Assembly: GCA_964247055.1 (NCBI GenBank)
Contig: OZ176050.1
Span: 1,178,001-1,242,000, forward strand
Length of the DNA stretch: 64,000 nt
Source: Paragordius varius
Lineage: Eukaryota > Nematomorpha
Direction of reading: 5' to 3'
Positions 25,100 through 37,542 of this stretch are shown here, piece by piece. Under the pieces are notes generated by a model that did not search any database, was not told where the DNA came from, and was given only the letters and a program-made list of their open reading frames with translations. Each line of letters starts with the position of its first letter. Positions within the stretch are counted from its first letter, which is position 1. Position numbers and translations under genes: made by a program.

Positions 25100-28000
25100 G
25101 TTAAACTTTGTCCTTAAAAATCGAATATTGGTCACCGGTGAACAAAATTATTTTTTATACATTCTCTTAGTAAGACTACATCAAAATATAGCGATAGTTT
25201 GACAAACTCTTTCATATCCGATTTTTACAACGATACTTTAAAAATTAATGTGTTAAACTAGTCGCATCAATACTCAAGTTAAACTTTGTCCTTAAAAATC
25301 GGATATTGGTCACCGGTGAACAAAATAATTTTTTATACATTCTCTTAGTAAGACTACAGCATAATATAGAGATAGTTTGACAAACTCTTTTATATCCGAT
25401 TTTTACAACGATACTTTAAAAATTAATGTATTAAACTAGTCGCATCAATACTCAAGTTAAACTTTGTCCTTAAAAATCGGATATTGGTCACCGGTGAACA
25501 AAATTATTTTTTATACATTCTCTTAGAAAGTCTACATCAAAATATAGAGATAGTTTGACAAACTCTTTCATATCCGATTTTTACAACGATACTTTAAAAA
25601 TTAATGTTTAAAACTAGTCGTATCAATAAATCGCATTAATACTCAAGTTAAACTTTGTCCTTAAAAATCGGATATTGGTCACCGGTGAACAAAATTATTT
25701 TTTATACATTCTCTTAGTAGGACTACATCAGAATATAGAGATAGTTTGGCAAACTCTTTCATATCCGATTTCTACAACGATACTTTAAAAATTAATGTAT
25801 AAAACTAGTCGCATCAATACTCAAGTTAAACTTTGTCCTTAAAAATCGAATATTGGTCACCGGTGAACAAAATTATTTTTTATACATTCTCTTAGTAAGA
25901 CTACATCAAAATATAGAGATAGTTTGACAAACTCTTTCATATCCGATTTTTACAACGATACTTTAAAAATTAATGTATTAAACTAGTCGCATCAATACTC
26001 AGGTTAAACTTTGTCCTTAAAAATCGGATATTGGTCACCGGTGAACAAAATTATTTTTTATACATTCTCTTACCAAGACTACATCAAAATATAGAGATAG
26101 TTTGACAAACTCTTTCATATCCGATTTTTACAACGATGCTTTAAAAATTAATGTTTAAAACTAGTCGTATCAATAAATCGCATAAATACTCAAGTTAAAC
26201 TTTGTCCTTAAAAATCGGATATTGGTCACCGGTGAACAAAATTATTTTTTATACATTCTCTTAGTAGGACTACATCAAAATATAGAGATAGTTTGGCAAA
26301 CTCTTTCATATCCGATTTCTACAACGATACTTTAAAAATTAATGTATAAAACTAGTCGCATCAATACTCAAGTACTTTGTCCTTAAAAATCGGATATTGG
26401 TCACCGGTGAACAAAATTATTTTTTTTACATTCTCTTAGCAAGACTACATCAAATATAGAGATAGTTTGACAAACTCTTTCATATCCGATTTTTACAACG
26501 ATACTTTATAATTTAATGTATAAAACTAGTCGTATCAATAAGTCGCATCAATACTCAATTTAAACTTTGTCCTTAAAAATCGGATATTGGTCACCGGTGA
26601 ACAAAATTATTTTTTATACATTCTCTTAGCAAGACTACATCAAATATAGAGATAGTTTGACAAACTCTTTCATATCCGATTTTTACAACGATACTTTATA
26701 ATTTAATGTATAAAACTAGTCGTATCAATAAGTCGCATCAATACTCAATTTAAACTTTGTCCTTAAAAATCGGATATTGGTCACCGGTGAACAAAATTAT
26801 TTTTTATACATTCTCTTAGTAGGACTACATCAAAATATAGAGATAGTTTGGCAAACTCTTTCATATCCGATTTTTACAACGATACTTTAAAAATTAATGT
26901 ATAAAACTAGTCGCATCAATACTCAAGTTAAAGTTTGTCCTTAAAAATCGAATATTGGTCACCGGTGAACAAAATTATTTTTTATACATTCTCTTAGTAA
27001 GACTACATCAAAATATAGTTATAGTTTGACAAACTCTTTTATATCCGATTTTTACAACGATACTTTAAAAATTAATGTATAAAACTAGTCGCATCAATAC
27101 TCAAGTTAAACTTTGTCCTTAAAAATCGGATATTGGTCACCGGTGAACAAAATAATTTTTTATACATTCTCTTAGTAAGACTACAGCAAAATATAGATTT
27201 AGTTTGACAAACTCTTTCATATCCGATTTTTACAACGATACTCTAAAATTTAATGTATTAAACTAGTCGGATCAATACTCAAGTTAAACTTTGTCCTTAA
27301 AAATCGGATATTGGTCACCGGTGAACAAAATTATTTTTTATACATTCTCTTAGCAAGACTACATCAAAATATAGAGATAGTTTGACAAACTCTTTTATAT
27401 CCGATTTTTACAACGATACTTTAAAAATTAATGTATAAAACTAGTCGCATCAATACTCAAGTTAAACTTTGTCCTTAAAAATCGATTGGTCACCGGTGAA
27501 CAAAATTATTTTTTATACATTCTCTTAGTAAAACTACATCAAAATATAGAGATAGTTTGACAAACTCTTTCATATCCGATTTTTACAACGATACTTTAAA
27601 AATTAATGTATAAAACTAGTCGCATCAATACTCAAGTTAAAGTTTGTCCTTAAAAATCGAATATTGGTCACCGGTGAACAAAATTATTTTTTATACATTC
27701 TCTTAGTAAGACTACATCAAAATATAGCTATAGTTTGACAAACTCTTTTATATCCGATTTTTACAACGATACTTTAAAAATTAATGTTTAAAACTAGTCG
27801 TATCAATAAATCGCATAAATACTCAAGTTAAACTTTGTCCTTAAAAATCGGATATTGGTCACCGGTGAACAAAATTATTTTTTATACATTCTCTTAGTAG
27901 TACTACATCAAAATATAGAGATAGTTTGGCAAACTCTTTCATATCCGATTTCTACAACGATACTTTAAAAATTAATGTATAAAACTAGTCGCATCAATAC

Positions 28001-28100
28001 TCTAGTTAAACTTTGTCCTTAAAAATCGGATATTGGTCACCGGTGAACAAAATTATTTTTTATACATTCTCTTAGTAAGACTACATCGAAATATAGAGAT
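25100..28100. repeat. Transition zone of less ordered monomers
   Basis: I see no long HOR match here. Typical variants are atagcgatag, tctacatc, cgatttctac, tttatatcc, gtttaaaac with the 13-bp insertion, and a 6-bp loss (aaaatcgattgg) near 27,480. The variants typical of 1-25 kb (aataattttttat after gaacaa) fade out here and those of the right half (aaaactatttt) begin downstream. No gene or other element is visible. Confidence 0.75.
26442..26821. repeat. Recent single-monomer tandem duplication (190 bp x 2)
   Basis: Two adjacent 190-bp monomers (26,442-26,631 and 26,632-26,821) share a private one-base loss (catcaaatatag), ctttataattt, the 13-bp insertion with ataagtcgc, and the rare caatttaaac. 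They differ at a tttttttac or tttttatac position near the end. The length is 178 plus 13 minus 1. This is the smallest clear amplification step in the window. Confidence 0.9.
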
Positions 28101-28789
28101 AGTTTGACAAACTTTTTCATATCCGATTTTTACAACGATACTTTAAAAATTATGGTATTAAACCAGTCGCATCAATACTCAAGTTAAACTTTGTCCTTAA
28201 AAATCGGATATTGGTCACCGGTGAAGAAAATTATTTCTTATACATTTTCTTAGTAAGACTACATCAAAATATAGAGATAGTTTGACAAACTCTTTCATAT
28301 CCGATTTTTAAAACGATACTTTAAAAAAATGTATTAAACTAATCGCATCAATACTCAAGTTAAACTTTGTCCTTAAAAATCGGATATTGGTCACCGGTGA
28401 ACAAAATTATTTTTTATACATTCTCTTAGTAAGACTACATGAAAATATAGAGATAGTTTGACAAATTCATTCATATCCGATTTTTACAACGATACTTTAA
28501 AAATTATTAAAACTAGTCGCATCAATAATCAAGTTAAACTTTGTCCTTAAAAATCGAATATACCGGTGAACAAAATTATTTTTTATACATTCTCTTAGTA
28601 GGACTAAATCAAAATATAGAGATAGTTTGACAAACTCTTTCATATCCGATTTTTACAACGATACTTTAAAAATAATGGTATTAAACCAGTCGCATCAATA
28701 CTCAAGTTAAACCTTGTCCTTAAAAATCGGATATTGGTCACCGGTGAACAAAATTTTTTTTTATACATTCTCTTAGTAAGACTACATCA

Positions 28790-29510
28790 AAATATAGAGA
28801 TAGTTTGACAAACTCTTTCATATCCGATTTTTACAACGATACTTTAAAAATTAATGTATTAAACTAGTCGCATCAATACTCAAGCTAAACATTGTCCTTA
28901 AAAATCGGATATTGGTCACCAGTGAACAAAACTATTTTTTATACATTCTCTTAGTAAGACTACATCAATATATAGAAATAGTTTGACAAACTCTTTCATA
29001 TCCGATTTTTACAACGATACTTTAAAAATTATTAAAACTAGTCGTATCAATACTCAAGTTAAATTTTGCCCTTAAAAATCGAATATACCGGTGAACAAAA
29101 TTATTTTATATACATTCTCTTAGTAAGACTACATCAAAATATAGAGATAGTTTGACAAACTCTTTCATATCCGATTTTTACAACGATATTTAAAAATTAA
29201 TGTATATAACTAGTCGTATCAATAAATCGCATCAATACTCAAGTTAAACTTTGTCCTTAAAAATCGGATATTGGTCACCGGTGAACAAAATTATTTTTTA
29301 TACATTCTCTTAGTAGGACTACATCAAAATATAGAGATAGTATGGCAAACTTTTTCATAATCGATTTTTACAACGATACTTTAAAATTAATGTATAAAAC
29401 TAGTTGCATCAATACTCAAGTTAAACTTTGTCCTTAAAAATCGGATATTGGTCACCGGTGACAAAATTTTTTTTATACATTCTCTTAGTAAGACTACATC
29501 AAAATATAGA
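28790..29510. repeat. Duplicated segment, copy 1 (3014-bp spacing)
   Basis: Matches 31,804-32,524 at 3014 bp. Shared markers are catcaatatatag (28,961 and 31,975), tttgcccttaaaa, aatataccggtg, tatataactag, and atagtatggc with cataatcgat (29,337 and 32,351). A small indel near 29,460 shifts the offset to 3016. Confidence 0.87.
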
Positions 29511-31803
29511 GATAGTTTGACAAACTCTTTCATATCCGATTTTTACAACGATACTTTAAAAATTAATGTATTAAACTAGTCGCATCAATACTCAAGTTAA
29601 ACTTTGTCCTTAAAAATCGGATATTGGTCACCGGTGAACAAAATTATTTTTTATACATTCTCTTAGTAAGACTACATCAAAATATAGAGATAGTTTGACA
29701 AACTCTTTCATATCCGATTTTTACAACGATACTTTAAAAATTATGGTATTAAACCAGTCGCATCAATACTCAAGTTAAACTTTGTCCTTAAAAATCGGAT
29801 ATTGGTCACCGGTGAACAAAATTATTTTTTATACATTCTCTTAGTAAGACTACATCACAATATAGAGATAGTTTGACCTCTTTCATATCCGATTTTTACA
29901 ACTTACTTTAAAAATTAATGTATAAAACTAGTCGCATCAATACTCAAGTTAAATTTGTCCTTAAAAATGGGATATTGGTCAGCGGTGAAGAAAATAATTT
30001 TTTATACATTCTCTTAGTAAGACTACATCAAAATATAGAGATAGTTTGACAAACTCTTTCATATCCGATTTTTACAACGATACTTTAAAAATTAATGTAT
30101 TACACTAATCGCATCAATACTCAAGTTAAACTTTGTCCTTAAAAACGGATATTGGTCACCGGTGAACAAAATTATTTTTTATACATTCTCTTAGTAAGAC
30201 TACATGAAAATATAGAGATAGTTTGACAAATTCATTCATATCCGATTTTTACAACGATACTTTAAAAATTATTAAAACTAGTCGCATCAATAATCAAGTT
30301 AAACTTTGTCCTTAAAAATCGAATATACCGGTGAAAAAAATTATTTTTTATACATTCTCTTAGTAGGACTACATCAAAATATAGAGATAGTTTGGCAAAC
30401 TTTTTCATAATCGATTTTTACAACGATACTTTAAAAATTAATGTATAAAACTAGTCGCATCAATACTCAAGTTAAACTTTGTCCTTAAAAATCGGATATT
30501 GGTCACCGGTGAACAAAACTATTTTTTATACATTCTCTTAGTAGGACTACATCAAAATATAGAGATAGTTTGGCAAACTCTTTCATATCCAATTTTTACA
30601 ACGATACTTTAAAAATTAATGTATAAAACTAGTCGCATCAATACTCAAGTTAAACTTTGTCCTTAAAAATCGGATATTGGTCACCGGTGAACAAAATTAT
30701 TTTTTATACATTCTCTTAGTAAGACTACATCGAAATATAGAGATAGTTTGACAAACTTTTTCATATCCGATTTTTACAACGATACTTTAAAAATTATGGT
30801 ATTAAACCAGTCGCATCAATACTCAAGTTAAACTTTGTCCTTAAAAATCGGATATTGGTCACCGGTGAACAAAATTATTTTATATACATTCTCTTAGTAA
30901 GACTACATCAAAATATAGAGATAGTTTGACAAACTCTTTCATATCCGATTTTTACAACGATACTTTAAAAATTAATGTATAAAACTAGTCGCATCAATAC
31001 TCAAGCTAAACATTGTCCTTAAAAATCATATATTGATCACCGGTGAACAAAATTATTTTTTATACATTCTCTTAGTAAGACTACATCAAAATATAGAGAT
31101 AGTTTGACAAACTTTTTCATATCCGATTTTTACAACGATACTTTAAAAATTATGGTATTAAACCAGTCGCATCAATACTCAAGTTAAACATTGTCCTTAA
31201 AAATCGGATATTGGTCACCGGTGAACAAAATTATTTTATATACATTCTCTTAGTAAGACTACATCAAAATATAGAGATAGTTTGACAAACTCTTTCATAT
31301 CCGATTCTTACAACGATATTTAAAAATCAATGTATAAAACTAGTCGTATCAATAAATCGCATCAATACTCAAGTTAAACTTTGTCCTTAAAAATCGGATA
31401 TTGGTCACCGGTGAAGAAAATTATTTCTTATACATTCTCTTAGTAAGACTACATCGAAATATAGAGATAGTTTGACAAACTTTTTCATATCCGATTTTTA
31501 CAACGATACTTTAAAAATTATGGTATTAAACCAGTCGCATCAATACTCAAGTTAAACTTTGTCCTTAAAAATCGGATATTGGTCACCGGTGAACAAAATT
31601 ATTTTATATACATTCTCTTAGTAAGACTACATCAAAATATAGAGATAGTTTGACAAACTCTTTCATATCCGATTTTTACAACGATACTTTAAAAATTATT
31701 AAAACTAGTCGCATCAATAATCAAGTTAAACTTTGTCCTTAAAAATCGAATATACCGGTGAACAGAATTATTTTTTATACATTCTCTTAGTAGGACTACA
31801 TCA

Positions 31804-32524
31804 AAATATAGAGATAGTTTGACAAACTCTTTCATATCCGATTTTTACAACGATACTTTAAAAATTAATGTATTAAACTAGTCGCATCAATACTCAAGCT
31901 AAACATTGTCCTTAAAAATCGGATATTGGTCACCGGTGAACAAAACTATTTTTTATACATTCTCTTAGTAAGACTACATCAATATATAGAAATAGTTTGA
32001 CAAACTCTTTCATATCCGATTTTTACAACGATACTTTAAAAATTATTAAAACTAGTCGTATCAATACTCAAGTTAAACTTTGCCCTTAAAAATCGAATAT
32101 ACCGGTGAACAAAATTATTTTATATACATTCTCTTAGTAAGACTACATCAAAATATAGAGATAGTTTGACAAACTCTTTCATATCCGATTTTTACAACGA
32201 TATTTAAAAATTAATGTATATAACTAGTCGTATCAATAAATCGCATCAATACTCAAGTTAAACTTTGTCCTTAAAAATCGGATATTGGTCACCGGTGAAC
32301 AAAATTATTTTTTATACATTCTCTTAGTAGGACTACATCAAAATATAGAGATAGTATGGCAAACTTTTTCATAATCGATTTTTACAACGATACTTTAAAA
32401 TTAATGTATAAAACTAGTTGCATCAATACTCAAGTTAAACTTTGTCCTTAAAAATCGGATATTGGTCACCGGTGAACAAAATTTTTTTTATACATTCTCT
32501 TAGTAAGACTACATCAAAATATAG
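31804..32524. repeat. Duplicated segment, copy 2 (3014-bp spacing)
   Basis: Partner of 28,790-29,510. Its right part also forms the start of the 1392-bp tandem duplication that follows, so two rearrangements overlap here. Confidence 0.87.
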
Positions 32525-33691
32525 TAGTTTGATAAACTCTTTCATATCCGATTTTTACAACGATACCATTAAAATTAATGTATTAAACTAGTCGCATCAA
32601 TACTCAAGCTAAACTTTGTCCTTAAACATCGGATATTGGTCACCGGTGAACAAAACTATTTTTTATACATTCTCTTAGTAAGACTACATCAAAATATAGA
32701 GATAGTTTGACAAACTCTTTCATATCCGATTTTTACAACGATACTTTAAAAATTATGGTATTAAACCAGTCGCATCAATACTCAAGTTAAACTTTGTCCT
32801 TAAAAATCGGATATTGGTCACCGGTGAACAATATTATTTTTTATACATTCTCTTAGTAAGACTACATCAAAATATAGAGATAGTTTGACCTCTTTCATAT
32901 CCGATTTTTACAGCGATACTTTAGAAATTAATGTATTAAACCAGTCGCATCAATACTCAAGTTAAACTTTGTCCTTAAAAATCGGATATTGGTCACCGGT
33001 GAACAAAATTATTTTTTATACATTCTCTTAGTAAGACTACATCAAAATATAGAGATAGTTTGACCTCTTTCATATCCGATTTTTACAACATACTTTAAAA
33101 ATTAATGTATAAAACTAGTCGCATCAATACTCAAGTTAAATTTGTCCTTAAAAATGGGATATTGGTCAGCGGTGAAGAAAATAATTTTTTATACATTCTC
33201 TTAGTAAGACTACATCAAAATATAGAGATAGTTTGACAAACTCTTTCATATCCGATTTTTACAACGATACTTTAAAAATTAATGTATTAAACTAATCGCA
33301 TCAATACTCAAGTTAAACTTTGTCCTTAAAAACGGATATTGGTCACCGGTGAACAAAATTATTTTTTATACATTCTCTTAGTAAGACTACATGAAAATAT
33401 AGAGATAGTTTGACAAATTCATTCATATCCGATTTTTACAACGATACTTTAAAAATTATTAAAACTAGTCGCATCAATAATCAAGTTAAACTTTGTCCTT
33501 AAAAATCGAATATACCGGTGAAAAAAATTATTTTTTATACATTATCTTAGTAGGACTACATCAAAATATAGAGATAGTTTGACAAACTCTTTCATATCCG
33601 ATTTTTACAACGATACTTTAAAAATTATTAAAACTAGTCGCATCAATAATCAAGTTAAACTTTGTCCTTAAAAATCGAATATACCGGTGAA
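32300..33691. repeat. 1392-bp tandem duplication, copy 1
   Basis: Eight deletion-bearing monomers, repeated at once by 33,692-35,083. Markers at exactly 1392 bp are atagtatggc (32,351 and 33,743), atagtagtttgat (32,521 and 33,913), cattatcttag (33,541 and 34,933), and the tttgacctc monomers. I found only a few differences between the copies, for example ataccatta against atactatta. The duplication looks recent. Confidence 0.9.
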
Positions 33692-35083
33692 CAAAATTAT
33701 TTTTTATACATTCTCTTAGTAGGACTACATCAAAATATAGAGATAGTATGGCAAACTTTTTCATAATCGATTTTTACAACGATACTTTAAAATTAATGTA
33801 TAAAACTAGTTGCATCAATACTCAAGTTAAACTTTGTCCTTAAAAATCGGATATTGGTCACCGGTGAACAAAATTTTTTTTATACATTCTCTTAGTAAGA
33901 CTACATCAAAATATAGTAGTTTGATAAACTCTTTCATATCCGATTTTTACAACGATACTATTAAAATTAATGTATTAAACTAGTCGCATCAATACTCAAG
34001 CTAAACTTTGTCCTTAAACATCGGATATTGGTCACCGGTGAACAAAACTATTTTTTATACATTCTCTTAGTAAGACTACATCAAAATATAGAGATAGTTT
34101 GACAAACTCTTTCATATCCGATTTTTACAACGATACTTTAAAAATTATGGTATTAAACCAGTCGCATCAATACTCAAGTTAAACTTTGTCCTTAAAAATC
34201 GGATATTGGTCACCGGTGAACAATATTATTTTTTATACATTCTCTTAGTAAGACTACATCAAAATATAGAGATAGTTTGACCTCTTTCATATCCGATTTT
34301 TACAGCGATACTTTAGAAATTAATGTATTAAACCAGTCGCATCAATACTCAAGTTAAACTTTGTCCTTAAAAATCGGATATTGGTCACCGGTGAACAAAA
34401 TTATTTTTTATACATTCTCTTAGTAAGACTACATCAAAATATAGAGATAGTTTGACCTCTTTCATATCCGATTTTTACAACATACTTTAAAAATTAATGT
34501 ATAAAACTAGTCGCATCAATACTCAAGTTAAATTTGTCCTTAAAAATGGGATATTGGTCAGCGGTGAAGAAAATAATTTTTTATACATTCTCTTAGTAAG
34601 ACTACATCAAAATATAGAGATAGTTTGACAAACTCTTTCATATCCGATTTTTACAACGATACTTTAAAAATTAATGTATTAAACTAATCGCATCAATACT
34701 CAAGTTAAACTTTGTCCTTAAAAACGGATATTGGTCACCGGTGAACAAAATTATTTTTTATACATTCTCTTAGTAAGACTACATGAAAATATAGAGATAG
34801 TTTGACAAATTCATTCATATCCGATTTTTACAACGATACTTTAAAAATTATTAAAACTAGTCGCATCAATAATCAAGTTAAACTTTGTCCTTAAAAATCG
34901 AATATACCGGTGAAAAAAATTATTTTTTATACATTATCTTAGTAGGACTACATCAAAATATAGAGATAGTTTGACAAACTCTTTCATATCCGATTTTTAC
35001 AACGATACTTTAAAAATTATTAAAACTAGTCGCATCAATAATCAAGTTAAACTTTGTCCTTAAAAATCGAATATACCGGTGAA
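33692..35083. repeat. 1392-bp tandem duplication, copy 2
   Basis: Second copy. The two tttgacctc monomers, the aaaaacggatatt monomer and the two cgaatataccgg monomers come in the same order as in copy 1. The match fades near 35,112. Confidence 0.9.
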
Positions 35084-36349
35084 CAAAATTATTTTTTATA
35101 CATTCTCTTAGTAAGACTACATGAAAATATAGAGATAGTTTGACAAACTCTTTCATATCCGATTTTTACAACGATACTTTAAAAATTAATGTATTAAACT
35201 AGTCGCATCAATATTCAAGTTAAACTTTGTGCTTAAAAATCGGATATTGGTCACCGGTGAACAAAATTATTTTTTAGACATTCTCTTAGTAAGACTACAT
35301 GAAAATATAGAGATAGTTTGACAAATTCATTCATATCCGATTTTTACAACGATACTTTAAAAATTATTAAAACTAGTCGCATCAATAATCAAGTTAAACT
35401 TTGTCCTTAAAAATCGAATATACCGGTGAACAAAATTATTTTATATACATTCTCTTAGTAAGACTACATCAAAATGATAGTTTGACAAACTCTTTCATAT
35501 CCGATTTTTACAACGATATTTAAAAATTAATGTATAAAACTAGTCGTATCAATAAATCGCATCAATACTCAAGTTAAACTTTGTCCTTAAAAATCGGATA
35601 TTGGTCACCGGTGAACAAAATTATTTTTATACATTCTCTTAGTAGGACTACATCAAAATATAGAGATAGTTTGGCAAACTTTTTCATAATCGATTTTTAC
35701 AACGATACTTTAAAAATTAATGTATAAAACTAGTCGCATCAATACTCAAGTTAAACTTTGTCCTTAAAAATCGGATATTGGTCACCGGTGAACAAAATTA
35801 TTTTTTATACATTCTCTTAGTAAGACTACATCAAAATATAGTAGTTTGACAAACTCTTTCATATCCGATTTTTACAACGATACTATTAAAATTAATGTAT
35901 TAAACTAGTCGCATCAATACTCAAGCTAAACATTGTCCTTAAAAATCGGATATTGGTCACCGGTGAACAAAACTATTTTTTATACATTCTCTTAGTAAGA
36001 CTACATTAAAATATAGAGATAGTTTGACAAACTCCTTCATATCCGATTTTTACAACGATACTTTAAAAATTAATGTATTAAACTAGTCGCATCAATACTC
36101 AAGTTAAACTTTGTCCTTAAAAATCGGATATTGGTCACCGGTGAACAAAATTATTTTTTATACATTCTCTTAGTAGACTACATCAAAATATAGAGATAGT
36201 TTGACAAACTCTTTCATATCCGATTTTTACAACGATACTTTAAAAATTATGGTATTAAACCAGTCGCATCAATACTCAAGTTAAACTGTGTCTTTAAAAA
36301 TCGGATATTGGTCACCGGTGAACAAAATTATTTTTTATACATTCTCTTA

Positions 36350-36870
36350 GTAAGACTACATCAAAATATAGAGATAGTTTGACCTCTTTCATATCCGATT
36401 TTTACAACATACTTTAAAAATTAATGTATAAAACTAGTCGCATCAATACTCAAGTTAAATTTTGTCCTTAAAAATGGGATATTGGTCAGCGGTGAAGAAA
36501 ATTATTTTTTATACATTCTCTTAGTAAAACTACATCAAAATATAGAGATAGTTTGACAAACTCTTTCATATCCGATTTTTACAACGATACTTTAAAAATT
36601 AATGTATTAAACTAATCGCATCAATACTCAAGTTAAACTTTGTCTTTAAAAACGGATATTGGTCACCGGTGAACAAAATTATTTTTTATACATTCTCTTA
36701 GTAAGACTACATGAAAATATAGAGATAGTTTGACAAATTCATTCATATCCGATTTTTACAACGATACTTTAAAAATTATTAAAACTAGTCGCATCAATAA
36801 TCAAGTTAAACTTTGTCCTTAAAAATCGAATATACCGGTGAAAAAAATTATTTTTTATACATTCTCTTAG
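36350..36870. repeat. Three-monomer block shared four times within 29.8-36.9 kb
   Basis: The series tttgacctc monomer with catacttta, then aaaacggatatt monomer, then aatataccggtgaaaaaaa monomer also occurs at about 29,830-30,370, 33,030-33,560 and 34,420-34,950. The copy here differs slightly (aaattttgtcc, tctttaaaaac). It marks the deletion-rich middle of the array as a family of its own. Confidence 0.82.
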
Positions 36871-37405
36871 TAGGACTACATCAAAATATAGAAATAGTTT
36901 GACAAACTCTTTCATATCCGATTTTTACAACGATACTTTATAAATTATGGTATTAAACCAGTCGCATCAATACTCAAGTTAAACTTTGTCCTTAAACATC
37001 GGATATTGGTCACCGGTGAACAAAACTATTTTTTATACATTCTCTTAGTAAGACTACATCAAAATATAGAGATAGTTTGACAAACTCTTTCATATCCGAT
37101 TTTTACAACGATACTTTAAAAATTAATGTATTAAACTAGTCGCATCAATACTCAAGTTAAACTTTGTCCTTTAAAATCGGATATTGATCACCGGTGAACA
37201 AAATTATTTTTTATACATTCTCTTAGTAAGACTACATCAAAATATATAAATAGTTTGACAAACTCTTTCATATCCGATATTACAACGATACTTTAAAAAT
37301 TAATGTATAAAACTAGTCGCATCAATACTCAAGTTAAACTTTGTCCTTAAAAATCGGATATTCGTCACCGGTGAACAAAATTATTTTTTATACATTCTCT
37401 TAGTA

Positions 37406-37542
37406 AGACTACATCAAAATATAGAAATAGTTTGACAAACTCTTTCATATCCGATATTACAACGATAAAGCTAAACATTGTCCTTAAAAATCGGATATTG
37501 GTCACTGGTGAACAAAACTATTTTTTATACATTCTCTTAGTA
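37406..37542. repeat. Ancestral-looking truncated monomer, 137 bp
   Basis: This monomer lacks 40 bp (internal positions 64-103) and one base of the t-run (ccgatattac), giving 178 minus 41. The junction reads acgataaagctaaac. A full-length monomer with the same one-base loss lies just upstream (ccgatattac near 37,275), so the order one-base loss, then 40-bp deletion is supported. Unlike the later 134/135-bp copies it keeps the normal ctcttagtaag end, and no 65-codon frame is present. Confidence 0.9.
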
